The notes under the pieces were generated by a model. That model was not told the DNA's origin and did not search any database. It worked only from the letters and a program-made list of their open reading frames with translations. The translations under genes were made by a program, and so were the position numbers. A stretch of DNA of 64,000 bases, from NCBI RefSeq assembly GCF_000003815.2, contig NC_049981.1, forward strand, positions 8,401,221-8,465,220. Direction: 5' to 3'. The DNA comes from Branchiostoma floridae (taxonomy: Eukaryota; Chordata; Leptocardii; Amphioxiformes; Branchiostomatidae). Numbering within the stretch: the stretch's first letter is position 1; every line of letters starts with the position of its first letter. Positions 11,906 to 23,086 of this stretch are shown here, in pieces.

Positions 11906-14059
11906 TTAGTAAAATCACAAGATTTATAATATACAGCTTAAGTTACTAATCTAGCTGATATGCATTATTAATGAAATGCCGGGTGTAATTGAATGCAGAG
12001 GAATGAAAAATTGTGCTGATTCATCATAAATATGATCTAAATCTGATGTAATGTAAATGTATGCTTTGTGTCAAACAAAAGACATCGAGACAATAATGAG
12101 AAAATTGTCACTACAACAATCAAAGCATCCACTGAAGAAATGTCAGGATGCAAAACAATTATTATGACATTTTCCCTTATAAGCTATACAGGGCATGTCC
12201 AGCAGATCATAGATGTAATCAATGATGCAAAAATTGTGTAAGGATACAGACCAATACAACAATGTATTGCTATACCCATGCCAGCAATCTTTTTCATGCA
12301 GGGGCATTTGGTTGGGAAAAAAATGGATTTTAGGTTGGACACATGCAGCAGGGTCATTAAGGATTTCTGCCAGGGTTGAGGGAAAAATGTGAAGTATAAA
12401 GTGATTACAAAATACAATCCCTCACATACTGTTCCTTTCCTCGCTCTCTTTTCATTCTTAAATCCATTTCATTTCTGAATATTTCAAAGAGAGTTTTCTA
12501 TTTGCGGAAAAATTCCAGGCCACTATTTGTAAATACTTCATCTTAACGGCAAGATCTGTAGGTAGATCTGTTACCAGTGCATACAATCACAATACCATAT
12601 TTTCTCAATTAAGGTATGCACCCAAAATAAAGTGCACAACTCAGATTCAGGGCAAGTCCTCGACAAACCTGTGGGGCAGCACAAATGGGAAAACTCGAAT
12701 AAACTTCATAAAATATGCACTCCTTCTCCACCGATCTTTAAATTCTGCAGCGGACAAATTCATATTTATGGTGTTTTCTTCTCTTTTACCCGACTAATAT
12801 TGCATGACTGAAGGAATTCTGTACACTGTCCTTGCATAAACTTGTCCATTTTAAGGATCTTTTGGTGCTACAATGTATTTCAAAGTTGACACATGCCTAT
12901 GTTCTACTGGGTTCTTGGCTCTGGTACTTGAGGTCTTCTTTCTATTCATAATTACTTCAAATGAAGTACAAATGCTAACTTTGACAACAACTTGCAGCAC
13001 CTTCTGGATGTTGCAATGGTTGAAAAACGTGCAATATGTGTTCCTTTCTCTGGAGCTCTGGTCTCCAGTCAGAGAAGGACTCCCTCACAGCTGGTTAGCT
13101 GCAGGCCCGCAGACATGAATCACTTGTTTGGTCCTTAAACATTCCTACTGAGCTGAGAAAAGCCACCTTAATGACAGATACTATTAGCACAGGTGTGCTC
13201 TGTATACAGGTACAAAGATGCCCTTGCTGTAAACAACAATACCCCAACTTTAGACAGCTGTGTAACACTTTTCTGTAGTCACATCTGGATGTCTTTGCCT
13301 ATACATTCATCAAGGTCATTGCTAATCTCACAATTCTATGTCCTATGATCTTTTCATCGGGAAAACCCCTCCATTAGATTTCACACAGTTCCTAAGGTGT
13401 TATGTGTGAATATTTTACAATTACCCTTTCACTATTTGACACCCGGCCCTTTATTTCTCTTAACTTTAGCAAAGCATTTTTCAATCCTTTTCACTGTCTT
13501 GGTAATGTATACTACATGTCACCTTAATTGTGTAGTAACCTACATCCATTGTTTTAAACAAGATACTTGTGAAAATCAAGTCGACATACAATACAGAGTT
13601 TCAAACTGTACAGTATTTTGTAAATATTGCAATTTGAATCTACAGTCTGTCTCTATCTGTCGTCTTGATATCCCAAAATACGCTGTTTCTAAAATCCGAT
13701 ATAGGTTACCCTGCAGATTGAGGTCAACCAGAGGTGGAACATTTCCATCTCTGAAATGTACTGCTGGACTTGACATTGAACCTGAGTCACCTCGGTAGTC
13801 CTATCTTCATAGGCTGGCTTTGTTTTCATCTGGAACCGGTAAAATTTAGGCCCTTTCCTAAACCTATAACCCAACTTCACCTTTTTGCTACTGCTTAACC
13901 CTGTAACTGTAAGTTGTGACCAATACAAATTTGGTGCCAAAACACGTATCCTAGTCCTAGCATGCTGAAGGGTAATTCACATACTATAGTATCCCCCTCA
14001 TTGTAGTGACGTTCATTGAAGTTCTGGTTCCATTAGCCAAGATCTCCAAATAAAGCTTA
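11906..14059. other. gene-free intergenic sequence
   Basis: The open frame at 13397-13798 has no domain or splice support. No gene called. Confidence 0.5.
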
Positions 14060-14746
14060 GGCCACAGCAAGTAAATTTTATGGATGACATCAGCGCGCAC
14101 ATTAATTTTCGCCTGATTTCAGAAAAAAACAACAAGAATTTTTTTCTTCTGCAGGGATGGCCAACATGACGATAAAGTACCAAAATGAGCAAATATAATA
14201 TGTTGTACTTGTAGCCTAATAATTGTACTTGTAGAAGTGACACTTGCAAGGTTCCCAGGACTGTAGTTGTAGAAATGAAACTTATTGGATACTTGTAAAA
14301 GTGACACCAATATGGAAGCTATGAGTGTGATTACCAACTTTGTTGGTGGTGACAGTCTACCACACTAGTGTCACTTCTACCACACCAGTACATGTCTTAA
14401 ATACAGGAATGAATGCCTTATTGGCTCTGATACCATGTTTTATCCCTTTCATTCCTTGCAACAGTCATCACAACTTTATGTTGTCTATTTTTGAAAATAT
14501 AGTCATCTTGGGTTTTTTTCAACCATCTTGTTTTTTTTCCACCCTATCGCACTATTTTTGCAGTCTGTAGAGGATGTCATCCATACACCATGTACATACA
14601 AATGTTCTTTTTTTAATTTGTATTGTTTATGTGTTTGTCAGCAGGGCTAGCCCTTTGTAATAGCCATAGGCTAGTTGGGCAGCCCTGGCTGTGTGTTCGG
14701 TGCAGCCAAACCAATAAATAAATAAATAAATTTACTTGCTGTGGCC
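14060..14746. mobile_element. TIR element with GGCCACAGCAAGTAAATTT ends, enclosing a LINE 3' tail
   Basis: GGCCACAGCAAGTAAATTT (14060-14078) and its exact reverse complement (14728-14746) bound 687 bp. Just inside the right end is a LINE-like 3' end: an AGGGCTAGCCCTTTG...GGGCAGCCCTGGC stretch (14643-14688) and a TAAA microsatellite tail (14713-14730). One-ended relatives of the left terminus plus the following ATGACATC block occur near 33128 and 57092. Confidence 0.65.
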
Positions 14747-15176
14747 TTATCTGGTAACAGGGAAAAGTGGTTGCATGTTGACAGTGTTACAGGGGGAACA
14801 AGCCAATTCAAATCCTGGACTGAAAGCTCCTACAGTTTCTATTGATAGTCATTAACACCAAACTAGTCATTGCCAGGTTACATCCATTGTAGCCCTCTGC
14901 TATGTTATGAAATGAATGATTTGCAAGCAACACTTCAATATGTACATGTAGTACAAATACCCATAGTCAAGGGGGTCTTTTGCAGATTTTTCTATTGTGC
15001 CAAAGACGAGAGGATCTAGGGGGACCAGGGGAGTCATGCGGCTCCTGAAAATTTTTAAAATTCAACCCTGAAAGTGAAAGGGCACAGTGCAGTACTGTCA
15101 AAACACTATTGAATTATTAGCATCTTTGGTGACTGACTCATTTGTGCAAGGTCTTCTTCAATATTCTGTTACATTA

Positions 15177-16005
15177 TTATCTCCATGAAAAATGGAGATA
15201 TAAGTTTTGGGTGTGTCTGTCTGTCTGTTTGCCTGTCACCCGTGGGGTCGTACCGGGCATCGAATTCGAAAGGTGCACCGTAGTTATTTCAGGTACGGCT
15301 GAAGATCAAGAACACAGCGACGCATAAAGGCTTGTATGTTAACTGACAGCATTTAAGTCCCTTACTGTCTAAAACGTTAGTGTACAAATATTGAGCTTTA
15401 AAACACTGTATCGTATAAAAGCTCGATAAAAGCATGGGGGTAAATTTACAATTTACAGTGTGCGTGTTGTATTTGACATTAAAGACCTCGCTTCTTTGCG
15501 TGCGTGCAGTGTGCTTGCTACATGTATTTGCCATTTAACATAACGAAAACCATTTATACTTTGCATCGGGCATGTTTTGAGTCGATACTCTTCTCAGCGA
15601 CCACCTGTCCAAATCGACCGCTTTTTTTCCGGTCCCCCGGGTGGTCGTCTTGGGCAGGTTTGACTGTACTTCATAAAGTGCAAATTATGCTGGCACTTAA
15701 TTTGCATATTTAATGAGGAGAATCTATATTTGTAGTGTTTTCCATTATAGGATTCAAATACCTGCAATATATGTCGTTTGTGTCAAGTGCAACAGAAACA
15801 GAAACCTATTATGCAAATTCATCTCCAATTTGCATAGATAGTGTAAAAGTGCTATAATTCTTCTATGTGGTAAATGATTGAACACTCAACATTTTGACCT
15901 ATGTAAGTTAGCTAAATGTGTACATTACCAAGCATAGAATATGGAAATGTGGAAATCATTTACATAATCAGACTATTCCATGGAGATATGAGGGCTCTGA
16001 ACTCT
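15177..16005 (+). repeat. family A repeat, near full-length copy
   Basis: Opens with TATCTCCATGAAAAATGGAG, then a GTCTGT tract, and closes with TTCCATGGAGATATGAGGG near 15976. GAGATAT replaces GAGGTAT at both ends, so the ends co-vary as true TIRs would. Confidence 0.75.
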
Positions 16006-17034
16006 TGAGCCATGGATGAGGTCAACAGCCCAAACCCTATTCCAGCTCAAGTTGCCCTGTCTTTTGTTGTAGAAAATTGCCAAGCACCATCTGATGCACA
16101 GTGCAGTCACAGCCCATGTTTATTGATAATAGCACTGTAACCCTGGCCCTTTCCACCAGCAAAAACAGTTAGCAGGTTTCTCACACTGAAAGGCTATCTG
16201 ACAATCAGCGCATCCGGTCCGTTTGGGTGGAATTGGGCAATTTCAGGAGTTAATTCCCAATCTGCCATCCTTTGTGTGAACAATACGCTGGGAAAACTAG
16301 CAAGAATCGATCTGCAGTGGGTAGGCTCCGTAAGTGTGAAATTGCAGCTATCATTCAAACTTCGACCATCAATTTGGCCACAAGCTCATGATTCAGGTAG
16401 GTAACCTTACAGGTCAATACTGTTGAAGGCTCCAGGGTAGCCATACAAATGTACATGCTAAATGTAAATGTATACTGGGGTCTAGTGCTACATGTACCTT
16501 CCAACACCATGTACATGTACAAACAATTGACAGCTTTTTCCGTCGTGTGTTAGCACGTCGACCGATGATTATGATGAATAAGGTAAAAATGAAGCTATTA
16601 CAGAATAATAGCTACTCATAAAAAACGTCAATCAGATATTTTACATCATCTTATCTCTCATTTTATCTATTTACTCAAAGATTTTATTTTCTTGAATTGT
16701 ATTGTGTGCCAGAGTGGATGGCAAAAAAAATACATATCTATTCTAAGGGCCTTTGTAAGAAAAACATTATCTGATCTCATAGAGTTCATCAGGCCAGGTA
16801 GGAACAGTAAGTGTGGTTCCATTTTAGGCCAGGACCCCCTTTTTACGGCCATTCCAAGCAATCCCCTTACAACATGTCCCAGCCGAGCTGACCCTGGGAT
16901 CAAAAGTATCATGTCTATAGCTAGTAGCACTTGAACCACATGCAATACACTCTCAATCTGACTTTGAGAGTCTCTCGTAAGTCTCTATGCTTTCAAATGT
17001 TACCCCAATACTTTTATACATTAGGTTATTTCAA
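16006..17034. other. gene-free intergenic sequence
   Basis: No gene supported. The opposing frames at 16667-16945 and 16692-16934 are mutual shadows without domain content. Confidence 0.45.
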
Positions 17035-17092
17035 TTTTGCTACTTCATTTTCTCTTTTATTCATCATTCATAAAGAAAATGAAGTAGCAAAA
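17035..17092. repeat. perfect 19-bp inverted repeat
   Basis: TTTTGCTACTTCATTTTCT at 17035-17053 and its exact complement at 17074-17092 flank a 20-nt loop. A second small hairpin (AGCTTTTA/TAAAAGCT) follows at about 17117-17138. Confidence 0.7.
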
Positions 17093-17215
17093 AATGTCTC
17101 ATGAAGCTGATAGCAAAGAGCTTTTATCAGGTAAAAGCTCCTTGCTGCTAGGCGACTCAAGCCTGCAGCACTTCTTCCTTACATACATGTATAAAGCTAC
17201 CAACCACCAAAAATG

Positions 17216-17432
17216 ACCTCAGCATATCCATGGCCAAAGATGCTAATAAGAAATCCTGCTGCAATACCTAGGTGGGCCACAATGAGGCCCAAAATCAAAC
17301 TTGACCACCAGGTGAATAACACTGGCCCACTTACCAAATATGATTGCAATCACTTGAAACGTTCTTGAGATATTGTGCCGGAACCACAGTCAAACGGGCC
17401 CTGTGCAAAACTATACCTCCATAATAATGGAG
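17216..17432 (-). repeat. family A repeat, reverse-oriented fragment
   Basis: Shares GGCCCAAAATC, CCACAATGAGG and the terminal ACCTCCAT-like palindrome (17420-17432) with the other copies, read on the minus strand. Confidence 0.65.
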
Positions 17433-17652
17433 GTGAATAGCCCAATCTCACCCCCCCCCCTCAAAATAGAAAAACGAACTGTCCCCACCTGACAAGAAAA
17501 GCAAACTGGTCCAAACTGGGTTGGTACTTTGGTATCTCCGGCTGTCTAGTCTGCCTGGCTGTAATTGTTCTGCTAAAGGATCCTACAACAGGGGCTCTTC
17601 TCTTGTGCTAACAGATCAGATTACTACGATAACATACCACATTCCATGATTC

Positions 17653-17979
17653 TCATTGATTATCAAAATATAAGCTCATCACAACATCTGATGTCTTTGA
17701 CGATGATGAGTGGAGAGCCGACGTCATCTTTCTATATTTTCGAAAGTGACAACAGTACCGTAGGAATTCTGGTGTCAACCCTGAATAAATAGTACCAGTT
17801 GAAAGAAAATCTTTACGAGTTGAGAGGGAACGTACCCATTGGTGCTGCATGTCCCAGGCCTCCCGACCGATAGAGTCTGCATAGTTGGAGCCTTGCTGGT
17901 GCCGATGCCTCTTGTAGTAGCTAGCGGCGTCGGTCGCCACCAGCACCACCAACACAACGCACACTACTGCCGTCCTCAT
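17653..17979 (-). CDS. candidate small secreted protein (108 aa)
   Basis: The frame begins with a convincing signal peptide (MRTAVVCVVLVVLVATDA, residues 1-18, likely cleaved before ASYY), followed by a basic Tyr/His-rich stretch (YYKRHRHQQGSN) and a Trp-containing segment. Immediately upstream on the minus strand is a splice acceptor (TTCTTTCCCGTAG directly before the ATG), and a GGTAATG donor sits about 90 bp further up (near 18072), as expected for a 5' UTR intron. Within the frame an ACTC|GTAAAG donor (exon end near 17817) could splice away the last half. The mature protein would then be short, or continue in exons I cannot find. I do not recognise the family. The signal peptide and acceptor are visible. 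Expression and the 3' structure are unknown, and chance cannot be excluded. Confidence 0.4.
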   Translation of the reverse strand: MRTAVVCVVLVVLVATDAASYYKRHRHQQGSNYADSIGREAWDMQHQWVRSLSTRKDFLSTGTIYSGLTPEFLRYCCHFRKYRKMTSALHSSSSKTSDVVMSLYFDNQ

Positions 17980-17999
17980 CTACGGGAAAGAATTGTACA

Positions 18000-18836
18000 C
18001 TGAGTAGTGCTGAAATTAGCTAATGTGTAACTGTAAAGGAAGGGGAAGATTACACAGAGACAAGCATTACCGTCGTAGCTGGCCGAGGCGGTGGGGTCAG
18101 TCAATGTGCCAGATTCGCAGGAAAACAATGATCAGCTTTCGCTGTCAAACCCGCAGCCGTCTGCCATTACAAGGAGGAATGCCATGGAAATAAATCATCT
18201 GTGTATCTAAATACCTCGGTAAATTCAAAGTATTTCAAGTAAAATGAGATTTTTTTCTATAATTTTTATATTTTTTTACATAGTTTTAGAAAGAGAATGT
18301 GCATCTAAACAGACTGTTATCGGAATGCAGAGAGTCAGTCTCAGAAAATAGAAAATCATACCTCCTGATAACGGTGCTTAGGCCGGAGCACCTTCCGCGG
18401 AGTGATTGGTCGAACGGACTGCCCAGATTACGAAAGGTTGACGCCGATTGGTTTAGAGGAATTTCGAGCGTGCAAGTCACTTGCACTTTTCATGGTTGGC
18501 TGATAAAGTTTAGAAGATGTTTTGATGTCTTCAAGCAGATGTTGGGCGAGAAAAACAAACAAAAATAAGTTTTCATTGATGCGTCTCAGAAAAAATCACA
18601 CAATCAGAAAACGTTGTAATTTTCTATCGTAACATCTTTTTTTGGACTGATACCCTTCCATCGAAATCATGCGCCTACTATTGATTGGCTAAGTTGGTTG
18701 TAGATCCATACAATCCCATGGTTCTTGTGATATAACCTCCTTGGTTCTACCAAGAAGAGAGAATTCCATGCCGAACTTCTATGCTATACTTAATCTATGA
18801 TATCATAGCAAAAAAGGTTCATTTGTTTTGGTAAAT
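18000..18836. other. gene-free sequence upstream of the secreted-protein candidate
   Basis: May contain the non-coding first exon and promoter of the minus-strand candidate (about 18073-18180). Otherwise nothing supported. Confidence 0.4.
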
Positions 18837-18978
18837 GACATTATGGATAAACCAACACTACAAAGATGGGACTTGCCCAGAATTTTCAGCTGGCTCCGCT
18901 CAGTCAACCTTGAACTGTCTAGTCTGCTGTAGTTTCCGGAAAGTGACGTCAGAGACACGTGACTGCAGCAGAGTAAAT

Positions 18979-19078
18979 NNNNNNNNNNNNNNNNNNNNNN
19001 NNNNNNNNNNNNNNNNNNNNNNNNNNNNNNNNNNNNNNNNNNNNNNNNNNNNNNNNNNNNNNNNNNNNNNNNNNNNNN
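18979..19078. other. assembly gap (100 N)
   Basis: Exactly 100 N, the usual placeholder for an unknown gap length. It begins two bases after the left inverted arm of the Penelope-like region. Confidence 0.99.
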
Positions 19079-19340
19079 TCCTTTTTGAACAGTCTAGACG
19101 TTGAGATAAAGTTCACTTTTGAACATCAACAGAACAGCTTCTTTCCTTTTCTGGACATATTGTCAGTTGTAAAAGACGACGGTTCTCTCCAGGTCAAACT
19201 TTACAGAAAGACAACCCACACCGATTAGCACTTAAATTTCAAGATTTTTCTTCCAACCACCACTAGACTACAAACTATGCGTCATTCGCGCCCTGTTCTA
19301 TCGGGCTGAAAGCATTATTACTGAACAAAGAGGAGGAGAA
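19079..19340 (+). pseudogene. Penelope-like reverse transcriptase fragment
   Basis: One frame reads FTFEHQQNSFFPFLDIL, then KLYRKTTHTD, then an in-frame stop and degraded TTTRL / MRHSRPVL. The PFLD...DG...YRKPTHTDRYL order is the thumb-proximal signature of Penelope-like RTs. The 5' part is lost in the gap. Confidence 0.65.
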
Positions 19341-19599
19341 GGATCACGTGATCCAGTCCTGTGTGGATACCCCGGTTGGGGCATGAAAGTTGAAAACTGC
19401 GCCTAAATAGAAGCCACCTGTCATTACAACAAGCTTTGTAGCAAGAAAACCACATTTGAAGCACTGCGTAGGATGCGTAGGAAGCATTGCGTAGGATGAA
19501 AACAGAAGTTCCAGTGGATGTCACTTGAAGACACAAGTAAAATATACGAAATAATCTATCTGCTGGTCTACTCGGATGGCTTCCGCCATAGCACAACTT

Positions 19600-19705
19600 G
19601 GCGGTACTATGTACATAATTCTTTCTCTGTGTGGTTTGTAATCTTTGTACTGTGTTTGTTTTTATATGGGCCTTGGGTCTGATTCAAATAAAATTAATGA
19701 AAAAA
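19600..19705 (+). repeat. LINE 3'-end fragment
   Basis: A TTTGTACTGTG...TATGGGCCTTGGGTCTGATTC stretch followed by AAATAAAATTAATGAAAAA looks like the 3' UTR and A-rich tail of a LINE. Confidence 0.5.
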
Positions 19706-20092
19706 TACCCAGACTTTGCATGATGTACAAAATGACCAATAAACTGGTGAGTACCGACTGATGAATATATAATACCAGCTCAAAAAAGAACGAGAAACAA
19801 TGATGCCTTCAAGTACCAGAGTTACCAACTTAGGATTGACTTTCCCAGAACTATCGTAGAGTGGAATTTGTTATCACCAAACACAGTAGAAGCATCTTCT
19901 CTTGTTAGTTTCAAAGAACGCTTGGAGATAGATGTGCAAAAGTTAGGTGTGACAGGTCGTTCAGTGTAATATAACCAGCTGCTGCCGCGCCGCGTGCCTG
20001 CGAAGCTGGTGTGGTACGCCGAACGGCGGTTATACTGGCTATATAGATACAGATATAGATGCAGATACCGGATACAAATACAGATACAGGAC
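19706..20092 (+). pseudogene. LINE ORF2 C-terminal fragment with GATACA tail
   Basis: The frame reads DFPRTIVEWNLLSPNTVEA then SLVSFKERLEID, the conserved end of chordate CR1/jockey-type LINE ORF2. It continues to a stop near 19970, VPAKLVWYAERRLYWLYR and an AGATACAGATAT-type microsatellite tail (20044-20091). Relatives lie at 22960-23086/23970-24060 and 26310-26490. The sequence GCATGATGTACAAAATGACC (19719-19738) is the uninterrupted counterpart of the foldback insertion site at 23085. Confidence 0.65.
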
Positions 20093-20702
20093 GCTCGGGA
20101 AACATTGCATCAAGACCTGTTTCAAATCGACACGGACTTTTGGGAAAATACTGGTTTCGCCTAAAGATAAAACAGAAAAAGAAAGTAGATGTGGAGTAGC
20201 CTTGCCAAGGTAATACAAACAAAAGTCAGTGTAAAGAATCGTACATCGGAGAAACAGAACGTGTACTGAAAACGTGATTCCGTGAACACCAAGCTCTGTG
20301 ACCTCATAGGTCTCTCAGCATATACACATAGAGTCGCCAGGACACTCCGTCTTGTTTGACAAAGTTACGATCCTCGATTCAGAGCCGGCGCCGGATTTCT
20401 TTGCAACGGATGAGTGAAGGAGACTGTGTACATCCATCCACCGTCCATCGCTGAACAGAGACGGGGGGCGACATAGGTTATTTGGCTTGCACGACTCTCT
20501 GCTGCTGTCACGTGTCTCCGACGTCACGTTCTGGAAGCTACAGCAGACGGGTCCATTCCGTGAACAAGACTGACGGAGTCGGCTGAAAATTTGAGGTAAG
20601 TCCCAACTTATTTGCAGCCTTGGTTGGTTAAAGTTTAGCTTATCCATAAATGATAGTTTTAGATATAAGTTTTGCCTTTGTTGTGACCTGTACTTAGCTT
20701 GG

Positions 20703-21090
20703 TTGGGCACAATGTACAATAAAGGAAATGTCTTCATTCATTTATGCATTGAAATCTCCGCCTGGTCTCCAAGCAAATCAGCTGTCACTGACCATATCAA
20801 TAGAAACAATTGTGTAATAGACTGGGAGGGGGCTAGATTCATCGACAGAGAGGCAAACAGACGAATACGCTGGACAAAGGAGATCAGGAAGTCAGCTCCA
20901 GTCATGAACAGAGATTAGGCGGATCCAAACTGAGCCACTTTTGGGTCGGCATTCTCGCTGCTGCAGCGCCACCTACATTGGCTAGAAGTAGCAGCGAGAA
21001 TCGTATCCAGCCATTCTAACCCTGATGATGGTGTCTGACAGACACCCAAAAGAAGTAAGTACTCCCTGGCCTAAAGAACCGTACTATGTG
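20703..21090 (+). pseudogene. GIY-YIG endonuclease C-terminal fragment of a second retroelement
   Basis: The frame to 20918 contains KSAVTDHINRNNCVIDWEGA, FIDREANRRIRWTKEIRK and MNRD, the known tail of GIY-YIG-bearing Penelope-like ORFs. Past the stop at 20918 the same family continues in degraded form (NPDDGV then QTPKEVSTPW, to about 21085). It is a different and better preserved copy than the one at 20212. At 21022-21050, CTGATGA, a 6-bp stem and CAAAA resemble a hammerhead core lacking its conserved GAAA. Confidence 0.65.
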
Positions 21091-21479
21091 AATAATTGAC
21101 AACCTGCAGCTGATGAAAGCATTTACGGATTAATAGTACTTGTCCCACAACCCCTCAAAATAGCTTACTTTCCGGTCAAAACTCATTGTTGCCATGGCAA
21201 CAACCCAAGCAACTTTTGGGGCCAGTTTCAAAGATTTTGCATGTCAACAACATGGAAATTGACCAAGTTTAGGATCCAATCCCAAATTATTTATAGTTAC
21301 GAAACATATAGAGAATGAGGTTATCAAATTTAGATTGATGGCCCAAAATCCAAATTTAGGGACGTGCGTAGAATATGACCTACTTTCAGGGACAACTACA
21401 CGGCTATGGAAAAATATCTGAAATTTTGAAGGCATACAGTTGATAGACAGTACAAAGGTCTACATCTGTACATATCTGT

Positions 21480-21780
21480 AAATAGACTTCACATATAATT
21501 TTCTGCAATTTAGGTGACATTACTACCTGGCAAAATTGGCATTTTGACCTTCTAATGTTTTCTCATCAGTGGATATAAGAAATAATGGATTCGTAACGAA
21601 TTTTGCTAGATGGGCATGAAAGAATTTTCAGTATGATTTTCGGGCCATATGGATGACGTCATCATGTTTTATTGCCCTGATATTATTTTTTTATATGAGA
21701 AAATACAGCACTTTGGTACATACCGCTGCAAGTATTTGAAAACCCTATGAAATTCTCAAAAGAGTTTCATTATGATCTTT
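21480..21780. repeat. local duplicate of the 24110-24370 sequence
   Basis: The block around ATATGGATGACGTCATCA, GTTTTATTGCC, TATGAGAAAATA and GCACTTTGGTACATACC (21640-21735) recurs twice at 24165-24265 and 24275-24365. All three carry the TGACGTCATCA-like palindrome or a variant. Old tandem/dispersed repeat. Confidence 0.6.
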
Positions 21781-21850
21781 GTGTTAGCTAAGGAGATTAT
21801 TGACATGGTTAAATCCGTGCAAATCATGGCCTAATTTGTATAGTCAATTA

Positions 21851-22237
21851 GGATTCGGGGCGGGCACCGTTTTTCTTGTTGGACCGGTCCGGAAAAAAAA
21901 CGGATCTAAACAAATTTAATAGACCGATTAGAAAATGAACAGATTATATACCAGCACTACGGCGTGTTTTGAGGCTTATAGTTGGTCCAAGAAAATAACA
22001 AGATCGAAGTTAGTAGAAAAGAGTTGATCGTCACTTTTGCCAAGTTCCTACAGTCAAACTTAGTCTATCTTAACAGCGGCAGTTAGCGTTGTTTTACGTG
22101 AAGATAAGATACTCTTCCATACAGATTCCTTTTTAGCGAAATGGACCATTATTTTCACAATCATGTTCAGGTCCGGACCTGGACCTGATCCTCTGGACCT
22201 GGACCGTACCTGTGCCTGAATTTTCCCACCCCTAACT
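21851..22237. mobile_element. ACCGGTCC-family TIR element, diverged copy
   Basis: Same internal order as the copy at 33281-33714: TTGGACCGGTCC near the left end, then a GATTAG/AAATGAACAGATT block, GCGAAATGGACCATT, GGACCTGGACCTGATCC, and CCCACCCCT at the right end. Ends are eroded and no target duplication is visible, so this is the older copy. Confidence 0.65.
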
Positions 22238-22959
22238 AGGAAATTTAAAAAAAAATTGTCTGCGTTCAACTACAGGACTTTCAAAGATGTGAGATATGTA
22301 CCATGTGCTATAACTACAATAGGGGTGAATTGTGTATGATCTTTATTGCATATCCATGCTGGGCATGTAGCTTTAAGAATATTACTGCAACCGAGCGATT
22401 GTCGGATTGCACGTTTTTTCTGTCAGAAGCTGGCGGTCAGAGAGGACCTCTGGCGGATGGTAGATAAGTGCACTTATAAATGCTATACAGTTTCTCGGGT
22501 TGGATTTGGGAGACAATTCTTCATGGACTGAAGATCATATGTGCTTGAAATCGAAACGTGGTTTGGATACGTGGTCATAAATGGTGTGTATTTTCTCATA
22601 GGCCGAATGTTAAGTTTACGTCGGGACACTGTTGCCCCAGAGCTAGTCTATGCTATGGGTTCTTGAAAAAAATCGTTTGATGTCGCTTGTGTACCGGGGT
22701 ACAGAAATACTCTCAGATTAAGTGTGCGTTTAGATATGGACTAAACATATAACGTTATCCCCCTCCCCAAAAACATGACTAGCTTATCCAGAACACGATA
22801 TATCAAAACCAGAGGTTCTGCTGGGGTACCATAACATGCCACTAAGGGACCAATTATCTAATTATTATCACTTTGAGGCCTCCGCATACCCCACGTACCT
22901 ACCCACATATCAAACATCAAGACATCCAGGCCCTAGTGAATTATTGAGTTTACAGATAG
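22238..22959. other. gene-free intergenic sequence
   Basis: No gene seen. The frame at 22836-23096 is LINE-derived towards its end. Confidence 0.45.
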
Positions 22960-23086
22960 ACGTACAGAATCAAGATTTTGCACAAACAACTGCAACAAGG
23001 ATGCCAGCTAGTGTTACGATAATGAAAGACATGCAGTGGAGGACACTTGAAGACAGAAGGAAAATGTCCAGACTTTGCATGATGTA
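22960..23086 (+). pseudogene. LINE ORF2 fragment, left half of a split copy
   Basis: The frame reads ATRMPASVTIMKDMQWRTLE then DRRKMSRLCMMY, the W..L..RR....L..MY block near the end of LINE ORF2. It is interrupted at 23086 by the foldback element and resumes at 23970 with KMTNKLVD-like sequence. Confidence 0.6.

Larger units (their letters stand above)
18837..20652 (+). mobile_element. decayed Penelope-like element with long inverted ends
   Basis: About 140 bp at 18837-18976 recurs inverted at 20496-20652. Shared words include GTGACGTC, GAGACACGTGA, GCAGCAGAG, GGGACTT and AATTTTCAGC. Between them, after an assembly gap, 19079-19330 translates to the end of a Penelope-type reverse transcriptase (PFLDILSVVKDDGSL, YRKTTHTD). 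Positions 20212-20400 translate to a GIY-YIG-like stretch (CKESYIGETERVLK then FREH). Both are broken by stops and frameshifts. RT plus C-terminal GIY-YIG nuclease is the Penelope layout. LINE fragments at 19600-20100 have landed inside. Dead copy. Confidence 0.65.

Noticed and set aside
13397-13798. 133-codon + frame
   Set aside because: No domain, no splice or start support, and part of it recurs near 7330-7480 as an old repeat.
20315-20737. 140-codon minus-strand open frame
   Set aside because: It crosses the right inverted arm and the GIY-YIG remnant of the Penelope-like region in antisense.
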